Position numbers and translations under genes: made by a program
Shown here: positions 11,188-19,719 of the stretch, in pieces
Numbering within the stretch: the first letter of the stretch is position 1
Layout: every line of letters starts with the position of its first letter
Notes under the pieces: generated by a model
Databases searched by the model: none
Told to the model about the DNA's origin: nothing
The model's input: the letters and a program-made list of their open reading frames with translations, nothing else
DNA from: Pseudarthrobacter sp. NBSH8
GTDB taxonomy: Bacteria; Actinomycetota; Actinomycetes; Actinomycetales; Micrococcaceae
Length of the DNA: 64,000 nt
Direction: 5' to 3'
Assembly: GCF_014217545.1 (NCBI RefSeq)
Contig: NZ_CP043178.1
Location: forward strand, 744,001-808,000

Positions 11188-12324
11188 ATGTCCGCACGTA
11201 GCCACGAGTACAGAACCGCGCGCAAACCCCTGAGATTGGACACGGCCCCCTTGCGAGAATTCACCGCCCGCTTTGCCACAGCGGAGGAAATTGAGAACTG
11301 GGACAAGCACGTCACGGCCAACCCAAACGGCGGCAACATGCTGCAGTCCGCCGCCTACGCTTCCGTGAAGAACGGCAGCGGCTGGACCGCCCGCTTCCTG
11401 GTCCTGGAGTCTGCCGGGACCGCCAGCTACAACCTGGTGCTGGAGAAGAAATTCCCGGTCCTTGGCGTCCTCTGGTACCTGATCAAGGGCCCTGACCTGG
11501 CTGCCGTTGAGGACCTCAAGCCGGTGTTGGACGCGTGCGCTGCGTTCGCCCGGAGCCGGAACCTCAACGTCTTCACCATCAAGATTGAACCCGACATTGT
11601 GTCCACACCGGAAGCCCGGGCGGACGTCGCCGTCGCCGGCCTGGTGAAAGCCCCGAACATCCAATCCAATGACTCCACCGCCCTGCTGGACATCGCGGCG
11701 CCGGAGAACCAGGTGTTCCGGTCCATCTCCTCCCGCGCCCGCAACGCGATCCGCCGGGCAGAGCGCGAAGGCTGCGCGGTGGTGCAGCAGGAGCCAAGCC
11801 CGGAAACGTACCGGGCGCTGTATGACCTGATGGCGGACACCGTCAACGCCAAGGGCTCCATGCCGTTGCGCAGCCTCGAGTACTACACCCGGTTCTGGGA
11901 CGAATTCTGCACCCGCGGCCAAGGCAACTTCTTCTTCGTTTATGAGGACGGCAAACCCAGTGTGGGCGCCTTTGTGATCAACTACGGATCCAAGGCAACC
12001 TACAAGGACGGCGGCTCCACCCAGAACAGGAAGCAGTACGGCGATTCGCACCTGGTCCAGTGGCAGGCCATCCGAAGAATGCAGGAACTCGGCTGCACCG
12101 AGTACGACTTCTGCGGCACGCCACCGTCCGGCCTGATCAAGGACAAGACCCACCACCTGTACGGCATGGGCATGTTCAAGACGAGCTTCACGAAGACGGT
12201 TACGGACTTCGTCGGCTGCCATGACTACGTGTTGTCGCCCGTCAGGCATGCCCTGTGGGTCAAGGGCGCGGAACGGATCTTCCGCCGGCTCGAAACCGCC
12301 CGCACCGGCCAGCAGTTCTACTGA
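11188..12324 (+). CDS. FemX/FemAB-family peptidoglycan interpeptide-bridge ligase (short form)
   Basis: 378 residues made of two GNAT-like halves, typical of the FemABX family that adds amino acids from aminoacyl-tRNA to the stem-peptide lysine of lipid II or peptidoglycan. Recognisable blocks are NMLQSAAYASVKNGSGW near residue 51, SSRARNAIRRAEREGCAVV in the middle and EYDFCGTPPSGLIKDK near the end. The serine-tRNA-synthetase-like coiled coil of FemA is absent, as in FemX of Weissella. It is followed 86 bases downstream by a second Fem-type gene that does have the coiled coil. Arthrobacter species make A3-alpha peptidoglycan with Ala/Ser/Thr bridges, consistent with several such ligases. Which residue it adds is not known. 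Confidence 0.9.
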   Translation: MSARSHEYRTARKPLRLDTAPLREFTARFATAEEIENWDKHVTANPNGGNMLQSAAYASVKNGSGWTARFLVLESAGTASYNLVLEKKFPVLGVLWYLIKGPDLAAVEDLKPVLDACAAFARSRNLNVFTIKIEPDIVSTPEARADVAVAGLVKAPNIQSNDSTALLDIAAPENQVFRSISSRARNAIRRAEREGCAVVQQEPSPETYRALYDLMADTVNAKGSMPLRSLEYYTRFWDEFCTRGQGNFFFVYEDGKPSVGAFVINYGSKATYKDGGSTQNRKQYGDSHLVQWQAIRRMQELGCTEYDFCGTPPSGLIKDKTHHLYGMGMFKTSFTKTVTDFVGCHDYVLSPVRHALWVKGAERIFRRLETARTGQQFY

Positions 12325-12410
12325 CAGCCCGCCAGCCACTTCCACCATCCACACCACGAAGGCCAGCGCCTGCCCCACGCGGCAGCGCGGCCATAGATGA
12401 GGTTACTTCC

Positions 12411-13727
12411 GTGAATCCCACCAAAGCCGGAGCCGATCTCCAGCTCAGCGTCCTCAGCGATGCCGAGTTTGAGTCCTTCTCCCTCAAACACCCGCAAAAC
12501 AACTTCATCCAGTCCGCTGACTTCACCCGCTTCCAGAGCGCCCGCGGCCAGGCAGTGGAGCTGTTCGGTGTCAAGCGCGACGGCGTTCTGGTCGCCGCCG
12601 GCAAACTGAACTACACCACCAACCGCTGGGGCTACAAGGTGTGCGAGTGCGCCAAGGGCCCCATCCTGGACTACACGGACGCCGCACTGGTGCGTGACGT
12701 CGTCGGACTCCTTAAGGAACGTGCCGCCGAACGCAAGGCTGCCGAACTGCGGATTTCCCCGAACCTGACCTACATCGCCCGCGATGCCGACGGTGCCGAA
12801 CACCCCGAGATCGTGGACAACAGGCCGCTCGTGGCGGAACTGGCGGGCCTCGGTTTTGAACACCTGGGCTCGGACATGAACTTCGCCAACGTGAACTGGA
12901 TGTTCATCAAGCAGCTCGAGGGCATCGCGGACGCCGAGGAGCTCATCATGGGCACCAGCTACCGGACCCGGAAGGCCATCCGGAAGGCTGAAAAGAACGG
13001 CGTGTTCCTGGAACAGGCCACCCTTGAAACCCTCGACGAGTTCTACGACGCGCTGAGCACCGCGGGGGACGAGAAGGGCTTCTTCTACCGGGAATGCGAA
13101 TACTACGAACAGCTCCTGCGGACTACCTCGGCCGAGTTCACCAAGCTCATGATGGCCAAGATCGACATCCCCGAGTACCGGAAGTCCATCACCGAGCGCC
13201 TGGAAGCGGAAGCCGCGTCCGCAGCCGAACTCCGCCGTGAAGTGGAAGAGACCGGCAGCAAAAAGAAGGCCAACCGCCTCAAAGTGGTCCAGGACCTCGT
13301 GGACAGCTACGAACGCAGCCTCAAGGACATCGAGCGGTTCCCGGACTCCGTGGGAGTCGCAACAGTGGCCGCCATCCACTTCGTCTGCTTCGGCGACGAG
13401 GTGGTCTGCGTTATCGGCGGCACCAAGCAGGACTACATCTACTTCAACGGCGCCACCTCGCTGTACTGGGGGATGATGCTGCACGCCCTGGACAAAGGCT
13501 ACTCGCGCTACAACTTCTACGGCACCTTCGGCATCCAGGGACAGGACGAAGAAGGCCACGGCGGCTACGAGTTCAAGAAGGGCTTCGGTGGCGACGTGGT
13601 CCAGCTGCTGGGTGACTTCGTGATGCCCGTGCGGCCGGTAGCCTTCCAAGCCAACCGCCTGGTCCGAACGGCCATCGCCGCGGCCCGCACGCTGCTGGGC
13701 AAACTGCCACTGAAACGCCGAGCCTAG
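12411..13727 (+). CDS. FemAB-family peptidoglycan bridge ligase (long form with coiled-coil arm)
   Basis: 438 residues from GTG 12411, chosen for the GAGG 8 bases upstream; the open frame extends back into the preceding gene. Two acyltransferase-like halves are separated by a long charged helical hairpin at about residues 250-310 (KSITERLEAEAASAAELRRE onward), matching the antiparallel coiled coil of FemA and MurM. Other family marks are NFIQSADFTRFQSARGQAVE and the terminal NFYGTFGIQG with GYEFKKGFGGDVVQLLG. It probably extends or initiates the interpeptide bridge on lipid II using aminoacyl-tRNA at the inner membrane face. The tandem arrangement with the 378-residue paralogue suggests consecutive steps. 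Confidence 0.92.
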   Translation: MNPTKAGADLQLSVLSDAEFESFSLKHPQNNFIQSADFTRFQSARGQAVELFGVKRDGVLVAAGKLNYTTNRWGYKVCECAKGPILDYTDAALVRDVVGLLKERAAERKAAELRISPNLTYIARDADGAEHPEIVDNRPLVAELAGLGFEHLGSDMNFANVNWMFIKQLEGIADAEELIMGTSYRTRKAIRKAEKNGVFLEQATLETLDEFYDALSTAGDEKGFFYRECEYYEQLLRTTSAEFTKLMMAKIDIPEYRKSITERLEAEAASAAELRREVEETGSKKKANRLKVVQDLVDSYERSLKDIERFPDSVGVATVAAIHFVCFGDEVVCVIGGTKQDYIYFNGATSLYWGMMLHALDKGYSRYNFYGTFGIQGQDEEGHGGYEFKKGFGGDVVQLLGDFVMPVRPVAFQANRLVRTAIAAARTLLGKLPLKRRA

Positions 13728-13766
13728 CACCAATCCGCGAACTGCCAGAAAGGGAGGAGCACCAAG

Positions 13767-15254
13767 GTGACCGATCGACCTGAAAATCCAAGGCGCAGGC
13801 CTCCCCCCGGCGGCCTGCCCAAAACAGAGCCGCTGACACCCTCCCAGCTCCGCCAGGATGCCGCGGCCAAGAGAATGCTGCGGCGACTGGTCCGGGGGGA
13901 GAACCCGCCGACAGCGCCGATGAGCATTGTGGACAGGCTCGCCGGAAGCCCCTACGCCAACCCCATGATCCAGGTGGGAGGCGTGGACACCTCCGCACGC
14001 AAGACCCTGGACTTTGCCCTGCACCTGGCCGAGACCATGTTCCGGTACGGGGCAGGCGCCCTGGAAGTGGAGACGAGCATCATTGCCGTTACCGCGGCGC
14101 TGGGGCTGAAAAACATCGAAGTGGACATCACCAACCAGTCGGTGGGCATCAACTACGCGCCCAAGGACCAGACGCCCATCGCGCTGCTTCGCGTGGTGCG
14201 GTCATGGACCAACAACTATGCCGGGCTGGCCAAGGTACACCGGCTGGTGACGGACATCGTGGCCGGAGGAGTAGGCCGCGATGAGGCGATCCGCCGGCTG
14301 GACGAGGCCATCACCAGCCCCAAACCGTTTCCGCGTTGGATGGTCACCGTAGCCTTCGGCGTGTTTGCGGCAGTCTTTGTGGGTGTCCTCGGCGGCGGCC
14401 CTGTGTCCTCGGGCATTGCCTTCGCGGCCAACATCGGAGTCAGCCTGCTCGCCCGCCAGTTGGGCCGGTGGCGGGTTCCGGACTTCTTCACGACGGCGGC
14501 ATGCGCCTTCGGCGTTACGCTCACCGCGTTGCTGTTGTGGCGCTTTGAACTCACCAATGCACCATCGATTGTGGTGGTAGGTGGCATCCTCCTGCTCCTG
14601 CCCACGGGACGCCTCGTCTCCTCGGTCCAGGACGCCATCAACGGTTTTCCCGTGACCGCAGCAGGACGGTTTCTGTCCACCTTGCTGACGTTCGGCGCGA
14701 TTGTGGCCGGGATTGCAGTGGCATTCGTGGTGGGCCAGATGACCGGAATGCAGCCCATTAGTGTCACGCAGACGTTCCCGCCTGCCTACGACCTTTGGGT
14801 CCTGGTGATCTTTATCGCCGTCGCAGTGATGGCCATCGGCGTGACTGAGCAGACCTCCTGGGAGCTGCTGCTGCCCACCGCCGGTGTGGGCGTGGTGGGC
14901 TATTTTGTGCTGCTGGGCGCCGCGTCCCTCGGCGTCGGTGACCGGTTCTCCCCGGCGCTCGCCGCCGTCGCGATCGGCCTGCTGGCGCGCGTGGTGGCGC
15001 TTAAGATGGGCGCACCACAGTTGGTGGTAGCGGTCCCGGCGGCCTTGATCCTGTTGCCCGGGCTGACCATTTTCCGGTCCATGTATGTCTTGACCATGGA
15101 GGAATCAGAAGTTCTCCTTGGTGCTGGCGGCATGCTCAACGCCGGCGCGATCGTCCTGGGCACAGCCGGCGGAATCGTCCTCGGCGACACCCTGGCGCGG
15201 CCGCTGACACGCGGCCTTGCCAGCAACGAGCGGCGCCGCGCCCGGAGGCGCTAG
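13767..15254 (+). CDS. thrE: ThrE-type threonine/serine exporter
   Basis: 495 residues. The layout is that of Corynebacterium ThrE: a soluble N-terminal ThrE domain of about 190 residues (FALHLAETMFRYGAGALEVE; ALGLKNIEVDITNQSVGINY) followed by about 10 hydrophobic helices from residue 193 to the end. ThrE exports threonine and serine using the proton gradient. GTG 13767 follows a strong GGGAGGAG. It begins 39 bases after the second Fem ligase on the same strand and may be co-transcribed. Since Ser and Thr occur in some Arthrobacter peptidoglycan bridges, the proximity is suggestive but may be chance. Confidence 0.92.
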   Translation: MTDRPENPRRRPPPGGLPKTEPLTPSQLRQDAAAKRMLRRLVRGENPPTAPMSIVDRLAGSPYANPMIQVGGVDTSARKTLDFALHLAETMFRYGAGALEVETSIIAVTAALGLKNIEVDITNQSVGINYAPKDQTPIALLRVVRSWTNNYAGLAKVHRLVTDIVAGGVGRDEAIRRLDEAITSPKPFPRWMVTVAFGVFAAVFVGVLGGGPVSSGIAFAANIGVSLLARQLGRWRVPDFFTTAACAFGVTLTALLLWRFELTNAPSIVVVGGILLLLPTGRLVSSVQDAINGFPVTAAGRFLSTLLTFGAIVAGIAVAFVVGQMTGMQPISVTQTFPPAYDLWVLVIFIAVAVMAIGVTEQTSWELLLPTAGVGVVGYFVLLGAASLGVGDRFSPALAAVAIGLLARVVALKMGAPQLVVAVPAALILLPGLTIFRSMYVLTMEESEVLLGAGGMLNAGAIVLGTAGGIVLGDTLARPLTRGLASNERRRARRR

Positions 15255-15280
15255 CTAGCGCCAGGCACTAAAGCCTTCCC

Positions 15281-16438
15281 CTAGCGCTCAATCGCGAAGG
15301 CGTCGGTGAAGGTGAATCCGGCGGCGGGCACAAAGCGCGCCTCCAGGCGTGCGTGCGTCAACCTCACGTCCAACGTTCCGAGGGTCCGATCGCTGTTTTT
15401 TCCTGTCCAGACAGCAAACAGGCCTGCCTCAGGATCATCGGCTTGGACGTCGTGGTGCCCGGCGCCGCCCACACCGACCGTGACAAAGACCGTGCCCTGC
15501 CCCTGGGCAAGGTCGTTGTCGGAGTCGGCCACACAATCGTTCCGGGCCTCTCCGGGGACCAGCACGGGGCAACGTTCAGTCAGGCGGAGTTGACGTGTCC
15601 GCTGATAGACATGTTGGTGGCCGGTGAGCACGAGGTCCACGTTCTTGCTCACCAGCATGTTCGTCAGTCGCTCCCCGGGCTGGCAGCCGTACTTTCCCAT
15701 ACTGAAGCACGGGGTGTGCATGCCCACCACAGTCCAGGGGATGTTTGCGGCACGGGCACCGTCGATGGCAGATTCGGTCCAGCGCCAGCGGTTGCTGCCC
15801 TGTGAATAGTCCAGGGGCTGTCCGCCAGGAAAATCAATCCCGGGAGAAATAAGGATGAATCTCACCAGGGGGCGGTCCCGGGGCACGTCGACGTACCATT
15901 GCGTACCGTACGTGCCTTGCAACCCGGGCAGCCTGTTGGGCAGGCATTGGGCGAACTTGCCGATGTCGCCGTCGTGGCCGTCGCTTTCGTGGTTGCCCGT
16001 GATCAGCTCATACGGGAAATCCTGGCCAAGTTTCTTGGTCACCATGTCGCAGAACGCTTGCTCGGCTCCGGCCTGGTAAGAGAGGTCACCGAGCACTATG
16101 TTTAGATCCGGCTTCAGCCCGGCGATCACATCGAGGACTGCCTTCGCGCCGCCGCCCAGGCCGATGTCCCCGGCTGCGGTGAAGTGAACCGACCTCGAGT
16201 CGGAGGCAGGCTGTTCTTCGGAGGCTGGCTGCTCCTGCGGCTGCACGGGTGGGCCTTCCGGCGCCGCTTGGCACGCCGAGCCCGCAAGGCAGATGAGGGT
16301 GGCCCAGGACAGGGCCGCCCAGATCCGGGCCGGGGCGGATGCTGCCCGGGCGGCCATTGGGGCGAACACTGCTGTTTTGACCACTGCGCGGCAGAAGGCA
16401 AAAACCCGGCGGAGGAATCGCCTGGTCGTAGCATTCAT
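15281..16438 (-). CDS. Secreted calcineurin-like metallophosphoesterase (putative lipoprotein)
   Basis: 385 residues from ATG 16438, which has GGGGAG 6 bases upstream. The five metallophosphoesterase motifs are visible: AAGDIGLGG, IVLGDLSYQAG, ITGNHESDGHDGD, VGMHTPCFS and LVLTGHQHVYQRT. They supply the two-metal ligands (Asp, His, Asn). A hydrophobic stretch ending in LICLAGSAC looks like a lipobox, so the enzyme is probably anchored outside the membrane; the long region before it suggests an alternative start at ATG 16357. A proline/glutamate-rich linker follows the Cys. It resembles purple-acid-phosphatase-like phosphohydrolases; the substrate is unknown. 160 bases separate it from the upstream SIP gene. 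Confidence 0.87.
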   Translation of the reverse strand: MNATTRRFLRRVFAFCRAVVKTAVFAPMAARAASAPARIWAALSWATLICLAGSACQAAPEGPPVQPQEQPASEEQPASDSRSVHFTAAGDIGLGGGAKAVLDVIAGLKPDLNIVLGDLSYQAGAEQAFCDMVTKKLGQDFPYELITGNHESDGHDGDIGKFAQCLPNRLPGLQGTYGTQWYVDVPRDRPLVRFILISPGIDFPGGQPLDYSQGSNRWRWTESAIDGARAANIPWTVVGMHTPCFSMGKYGCQPGERLTNMLVSKNVDLVLTGHQHVYQRTRQLRLTERCPVLVPGEARNDCVADSDNDLAQGQGTVFVTVGVGGAGHHDVQADDPEAGLFAVWTGKNSDRTLGTLDVRLTHARLEARFVPAAGFTFTDAFAIER

Positions 16439-16597
16439 GACGGCTCCCCGGGACGCTCGGACGGCGTAATCGGAAGCCTGATCAGCAGCTGCCGGAGTGC
16501 CATTTACTGTGAGTGTAGGCCTGTGGGGTGCGCCGGACAAGATTTTGGGCCATTTGTTGGGCGATCGGTCAGAGGGTGCGGAGTGCTGGCTACGGGG

Positions 16598-17437
16598 TCA
16601 GACCTTGCCGACGGGAAGCTTCTTTTCGGCCTGGAAGTCGTCCTCCACCCGGCCCTGGGCCCAGTAGCCGGACAGCGAAACCTGGTTCCGTTCAAGGCCG
16701 CGCTGGACAAAGAACACGTCCCGCAGGCCCTTCATGTAACCACGCTCGCCGTGGGCAAAAACGTCGACCCGGCCGGCGGGCCACTCGGCGCCAGCCACCG
16801 CGGAAACCAGAAGGTCCCCGGCGCCTGCGGGAGCGCCGTTGCGGCGAAGCCAGGTCACCTGAACCCCCGCCGGGGACGCGACGGGCTGGATGTCGGCGTC
16901 GCTATCCACCTCGATAAATGCCAGGCCGGCCGCTTCAGCAGGCAACGATTCGATGGCGGCGGCGATCGCAGGAAGGGCGGCTTCGTCGCCGGCAAAGAGG
17001 TACCAGTCCGCGTCCGGCGCCGGGTTGTAGGCACCGCCCGGTCCGGTGAAGGTGAAGGTGTCGCCGGGCATGGCAGCAGCCGCCCACGGACCCGCCAGTC
17101 CCTCGGCGCCGTGGATCACAAAGTCGATGGCGAGTTCCTGCGCCTCGGTGTCCACCCAGCGGACCGTGTAGGTACGGGTGAAGGGCCACTGCTCGCGGGG
17201 CATGGTTTCGCGGATGGTCCACAGGTCCAGGGGCTGGGCATAGTCAATGTGGGGCTGCGGGAAGACAATTTTGACGTAGCGGTCCACAAAGCTGTTGTTC
17301 ACGTAGGCGGTAAAACCCTTGCCGCCTGCCACGATCCTGACCATGTGGGGCGAGAGTTCTTCCCGCCGAATGACCGTGAGATCGATCTGCGGACGTGTAT
17401 TTTTTGTGGCGTTGGTGGCGGCCGGAACAGTGCTCAT
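16598..17437 (-). CDS. Siderophore-interacting protein (FAD-dependent ferric-siderophore reductase)
   Basis: 279 residues. An N-terminal FAD-binding domain with RTYTVRWVD (the RxYT flavin motif) and IHGAEGLAGPWA is followed by a C-terminal SIP domain containing YLFAGDEAALPAIAAAIE and the terminal GYWAQGRVEDDF. Members reduce ferric siderophores in the cytosol with NAD(P)H or ferredoxin to release iron. A DtxR-type box overlaps its start codon, so iron-dependent repression is very likely, and a dtxR gene lies at 36779 in the same window. It follows ung by only 14 bases, so its own promoter must lie inside the 3' end of ung. Confidence 0.93.
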   Translation of the reverse strand: MSTVPAATNATKNTRPQIDLTVIRREELSPHMVRIVAGGKGFTAYVNNSFVDRYVKIVFPQPHIDYAQPLDLWTIRETMPREQWPFTRTYTVRWVDTEAQELAIDFVIHGAEGLAGPWAAAAMPGDTFTFTGPGGAYNPAPDADWYLFAGDEAALPAIAAAIESLPAEAAGLAFIEVDSDADIQPVASPAGVQVTWLRRNGAPAGAGDLLVSAVAGAEWPAGRVDVFAHGERGYMKGLRDVFFVQRGLERNQVSLSGYWAQGRVEDDFQAEKKLPVGKV

Positions 17438-17455
17438 AAGGTAACCCTAAGCTAA
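17437..17455 (-). promoter_or_regulatory. DtxR/IdeR iron box of the SIP gene
   Basis: Minus-strand 19-mer TTAGCTTAGGGTTACCTTA matches 15 of 19 positions of the consensus TTAGGTTAGGCTAACCTAA. It spans the gap between ung and the SIP gene, includes the ung stop codon and touches the SIP ATG. Confidence 0.75.
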
Positions 17456-18222
17456 GGGACCGGGGGGAGTTCCCAGGTTACGCCAGGGCAGCCCTGGTCC
17501 TGCAGCAGCTGGTTGATGGTGGTGAAGGGCCGGGAGCCGAAGAATCCGCGCGACGCCGACAACGGGCTGGGGTGTGCGCTGGACACGACCGCCGCGCCCG
17601 GCAGGAGGGGCCGGACGCTCTCCGCGTCCTTGCCCCACAGCACCGCCACGAGCGGCGCCGGCCCGCCGTCGGACGTGCGCCGGCTGGCAACCGCGGTGAC
17701 TGCCGCCGTCGTGATGGCCTCCCAGCCTTTGCCCCGGTGGGAGCCGGCAGCCCCGGCACGGACGCTCAGGACCCGGTTAAGCAGCAGGACCCCCTGGTTG
17801 GCCCAGGCGGACAGGTCGCCGTGGACGCGCGCGGGAAGGCCAAGATCGGCCTCCAGTTCGCGGTAGATATTCGCCAGGCTCCGCGGGATGGGCCGGGTCC
17901 GCCCGTCAACGGCGAAGGACAGGCCGATCGCATGGCCCGGCGTCGGGTAGGGGTCCTGGCCCATTACCAGGACTTTCACGCCGGCCAGCGGCTGCCGGAA
18001 GGCGCGCAGAACGTTCGACGGCGCCGGCAGCACATGGTGCCCCGCGGCAACTTCGGTGGCCAGGAAGTTCAGGACGCCACGCAGGTCACCCTCCACGGGG
18101 CCCAGCGTCTCCGCCCAGTCGGCCGCCATCAGCTCACTGAGCGGCAAAGCGGCCATCTCGGCAAAGCCGACGGGCTCGGCCGGGTCCGCCGTCAGTTCGA
18201 ACAGCGCGTCAGAATCAAACAC
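17452..18222 (-). CDS. ung: Uracil-DNA glycosylase
   Basis: 256 residues, slightly longer than the usual 225-230. Family 1 UDG motifs are intact: water-activating GQDPYPTPGHAIGLSF with the catalytic Asp, LLLNRVLSVRAGAAGSH, and the DNA-intercalating loop HPSPLSASRGFFGSRPF. The enzyme removes uracil from DNA as the first step of base-excision repair. Its stop codon sits inside the DtxR box of the downstream SIP gene. Nothing about the local context suggests specialised regulation of ung itself. Confidence 0.96.
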   Translation of the reverse strand: MFDSDALFELTADPAEPVGFAEMAALPLSELMAADWAETLGPVEGDLRGVLNFLATEVAAGHHVLPAPSNVLRAFRQPLAGVKVLVMGQDPYPTPGHAIGLSFAVDGRTRPIPRSLANIYRELEADLGLPARVHGDLSAWANQGVLLLNRVLSVRAGAAGSHRGKGWEAITTAAVTAVASRRTSDGGPAPLVAVLWGKDAESVRPLLPGAAVVSSAHPSPLSASRGFFGSRPFTTINQLLQDQGCPGVTWELPPVP

Positions 18223-18355
18223 GCTCCCATTCTCGCAGGGTCACCGGCCACTGCAGCCGGGCCGCAAATGACATCAGTGTTATTCACGCCGTAACATGGG
18301 GAGGAGATTTTGAAACTTAACCGGTAATTCAGCAAGACCAGCGAAGGGGTGTGCC

Positions 18356-18685
18356 GTGGAGGAACCTGCTCGGGAGCACGTGCCGGAGCCTGAGGAGCGA
18401 GGCTCTTTGCTGGCGGATTTTACCCTCCGTGACTCTCCCCTGAGCGAGCGCGACCAGCAGATGCTGGCACTGGAGCGGCAGTGGTGGAAGTACGCGGGGG
18501 CCAAGGAACAGGCCATCAGGGAGCTGTTCGACCTGTCCGCGACCCACTACTACCAGCTGCTTAACGCCCTTATTGACACCGAGGCTGCATTGGCCCACGA
18601 CCCCATGCTGGTCAAGAGATTGCGTAGACTACGTACGTCGCGTCACCGGGCACGCACTGCACGACGCCTGGGTTCCGACGCCTGA
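18356..18685 (+). CDS. DUF3263 domain protein
   Basis: 109 residues. The central block LSERDQQMLALERQWWKYAG followed by KEQAIRELFDLSATHYYQLL is the DUF3263 signature, an actinobacterial helix-turn-helix-like domain of unknown function; the C-terminus is arginine-rich. Two in-frame GTG starts (18356 and others nearby) exist; 18356 follows a GAAGGGG ribosome-binding site. The gene sits 51 bases before the LytR_C membrane protein on the same strand, an arrangement I recall as common in actinobacteria, so the two are probably co-expressed. A role as a small DNA-binding protein is possible but unproved. Confidence 0.88.
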   Translation: MEEPAREHVPEPEERGSLLADFTLRDSPLSERDQQMLALERQWWKYAGAKEQAIRELFDLSATHYYQLLNALIDTEAALAHDPMLVKRLRRLRTSRHRARTARRLGSDA

Positions 18686-18736
18686 CCACGCTCGTGCTGA
18701 GCCATCAGCAGCAATCAACAAGGACGTCTCCCCACC

Positions 18737-19354
18737 ATGACCAAATACGCTCGGGATGAATTCGACAAGGTTCCGGAGTCCGCCTCGCGGCAGGGTGTCC
18801 ACCGTGCGGCCTCGGCGCCGGCCCGCCGCAAGCTGTGGCCCATCCTGGCGGTGGGAATTGTGGCATTGGCCATCGGAGTGGTGTCCTTCCTGATCCTTCC
18901 CAGGCTCGGGTTCACCCAGGCCGGCAGCGAAGCCTCCACCAGCCTGGAATCAACCGCGGCACCCGAGGCAAGCGCGGCTCCGTCGGTCACTGCTGAATCC
19001 TCCGCGGACCCGGAGCCCTCTAACAGTCCGGACGCAGAGCCGAGCGCTTCGCCCAGTGATGTTCCCTCCGCGGCTGTGCTGGACAAGTCCCAAGGTGTTG
19101 CCATCTACAACGCGGCCGGGACGGCCGGGCTCGCCGGACGCATCAGCTCGATGGTCCAGGCCGATGGCTGGACGCTGGGCCAGGTGGGAAACTGGGGCGG
19201 CGCTCCGCAGCAGACATCAGCAATTTTCTATGCGGGCCCGGCGCAGGAAGCCAACGCCGAAGCAGTCTCCAAACTCCTGAACATTCCCACGCTGGTGGAT
19301 ACCCAGGAATTCCAGGTGCCCTTGGTTGTTGTCCTGGGGCCGGGCTACCAGTAG
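18737..19354 (+). CDS. Membrane-anchored LytR C-terminal-domain protein
   Basis: 205 residues: a basic cytoplasmic N-terminus, one transmembrane helix at about 33-56 (LWPILAVGIVALAIGVVSF), a Ser/Ala/Glu/Pro-rich extracytoplasmic linker of about 50 residues, then a LytR_C domain from about residue 113 (GVAIYNAAGTAGLAGRISSM to VPLVVVLGPGYQ). The catalytic LCP phosphotransferase domain is not present; this is the stand-alone LytR_C type found in actinobacteria, thought to assist cell-wall glycopolymer attachment. An AAGGA-type ribosome-binding site precedes the ATG. Confidence 0.87.
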   Translation: MTKYARDEFDKVPESASRQGVHRAASAPARRKLWPILAVGIVALAIGVVSFLILPRLGFTQAGSEASTSLESTAAPEASAAPSVTAESSADPEPSNSPDAEPSASPSDVPSAAVLDKSQGVAIYNAAGTAGLAGRISSMVQADGWTLGQVGNWGGAPQQTSAIFYAGPAQEANAEAVSKLLNIPTLVDTQEFQVPLVVVLGPGYQ

Positions 19355-19512
19355 TGCCCCGCGGTCACGCCTGAATAACTTTTGGGCACCGGAGCGGCCG
19401 GGTGGCTCGGCCCTCCGGATGGCTTGTCGCTAGAGTGATTTCAGGCTTCGGTCCGTAACAAGCGGCACACTCCCGACGGGGACCGGCGGCACGACGGAAA
19501 AGAGCGGACATC

Positions 19513-19719
19513 ATGGCATTGGGAACGGTTAAGTGGTTCAACGCCGAAAAGGGCTACGGCTTTATTACGGTGGACGGCTCCGGGGGCGATGTCTTTGTGC
19601 ACTGGTCGGCCATCGAGGGCGAAGGTTACCGGGCCCTGGATGAAGGCCAGCGCGTCGAGCTTGAGGTCGGCGAAGGCGAGAAAGGCCCCCAGGCAGAAAA
19701 CGTCCGGCCCGCTCAGTGA
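19513..19719 (+). CDS. Cold-shock protein, CspA family
   Basis: 68 residues, the standard single cold-shock domain. RNP1 KGYGFITV and RNP2 DVFVHWSAI are both intact, giving the nucleic-acid-binding aromatic face. The leader of about 150 bases could host thermoregulatory structure, but I see none that I can assign. The last codons overlap the GTG of the downstream substrate-binding-protein gene, an unusual coupling for a csp. Likely an RNA chaperone; cold induction itself cannot be inferred. Confidence 0.95.
   Translation: MALGTVKWFNAEKGYGFITVDGSGGDVFVHWSAIEGEGYRALDEGQRVELEVGEGEKGPQAENVRPAQ

Noticed and set aside
12318..14024. A 568-codon minus-strand frame across the second Fem ligase
   Set aside because: Shadow frame with no domain; the plus strand carries clear FemAB and ThrE genes.
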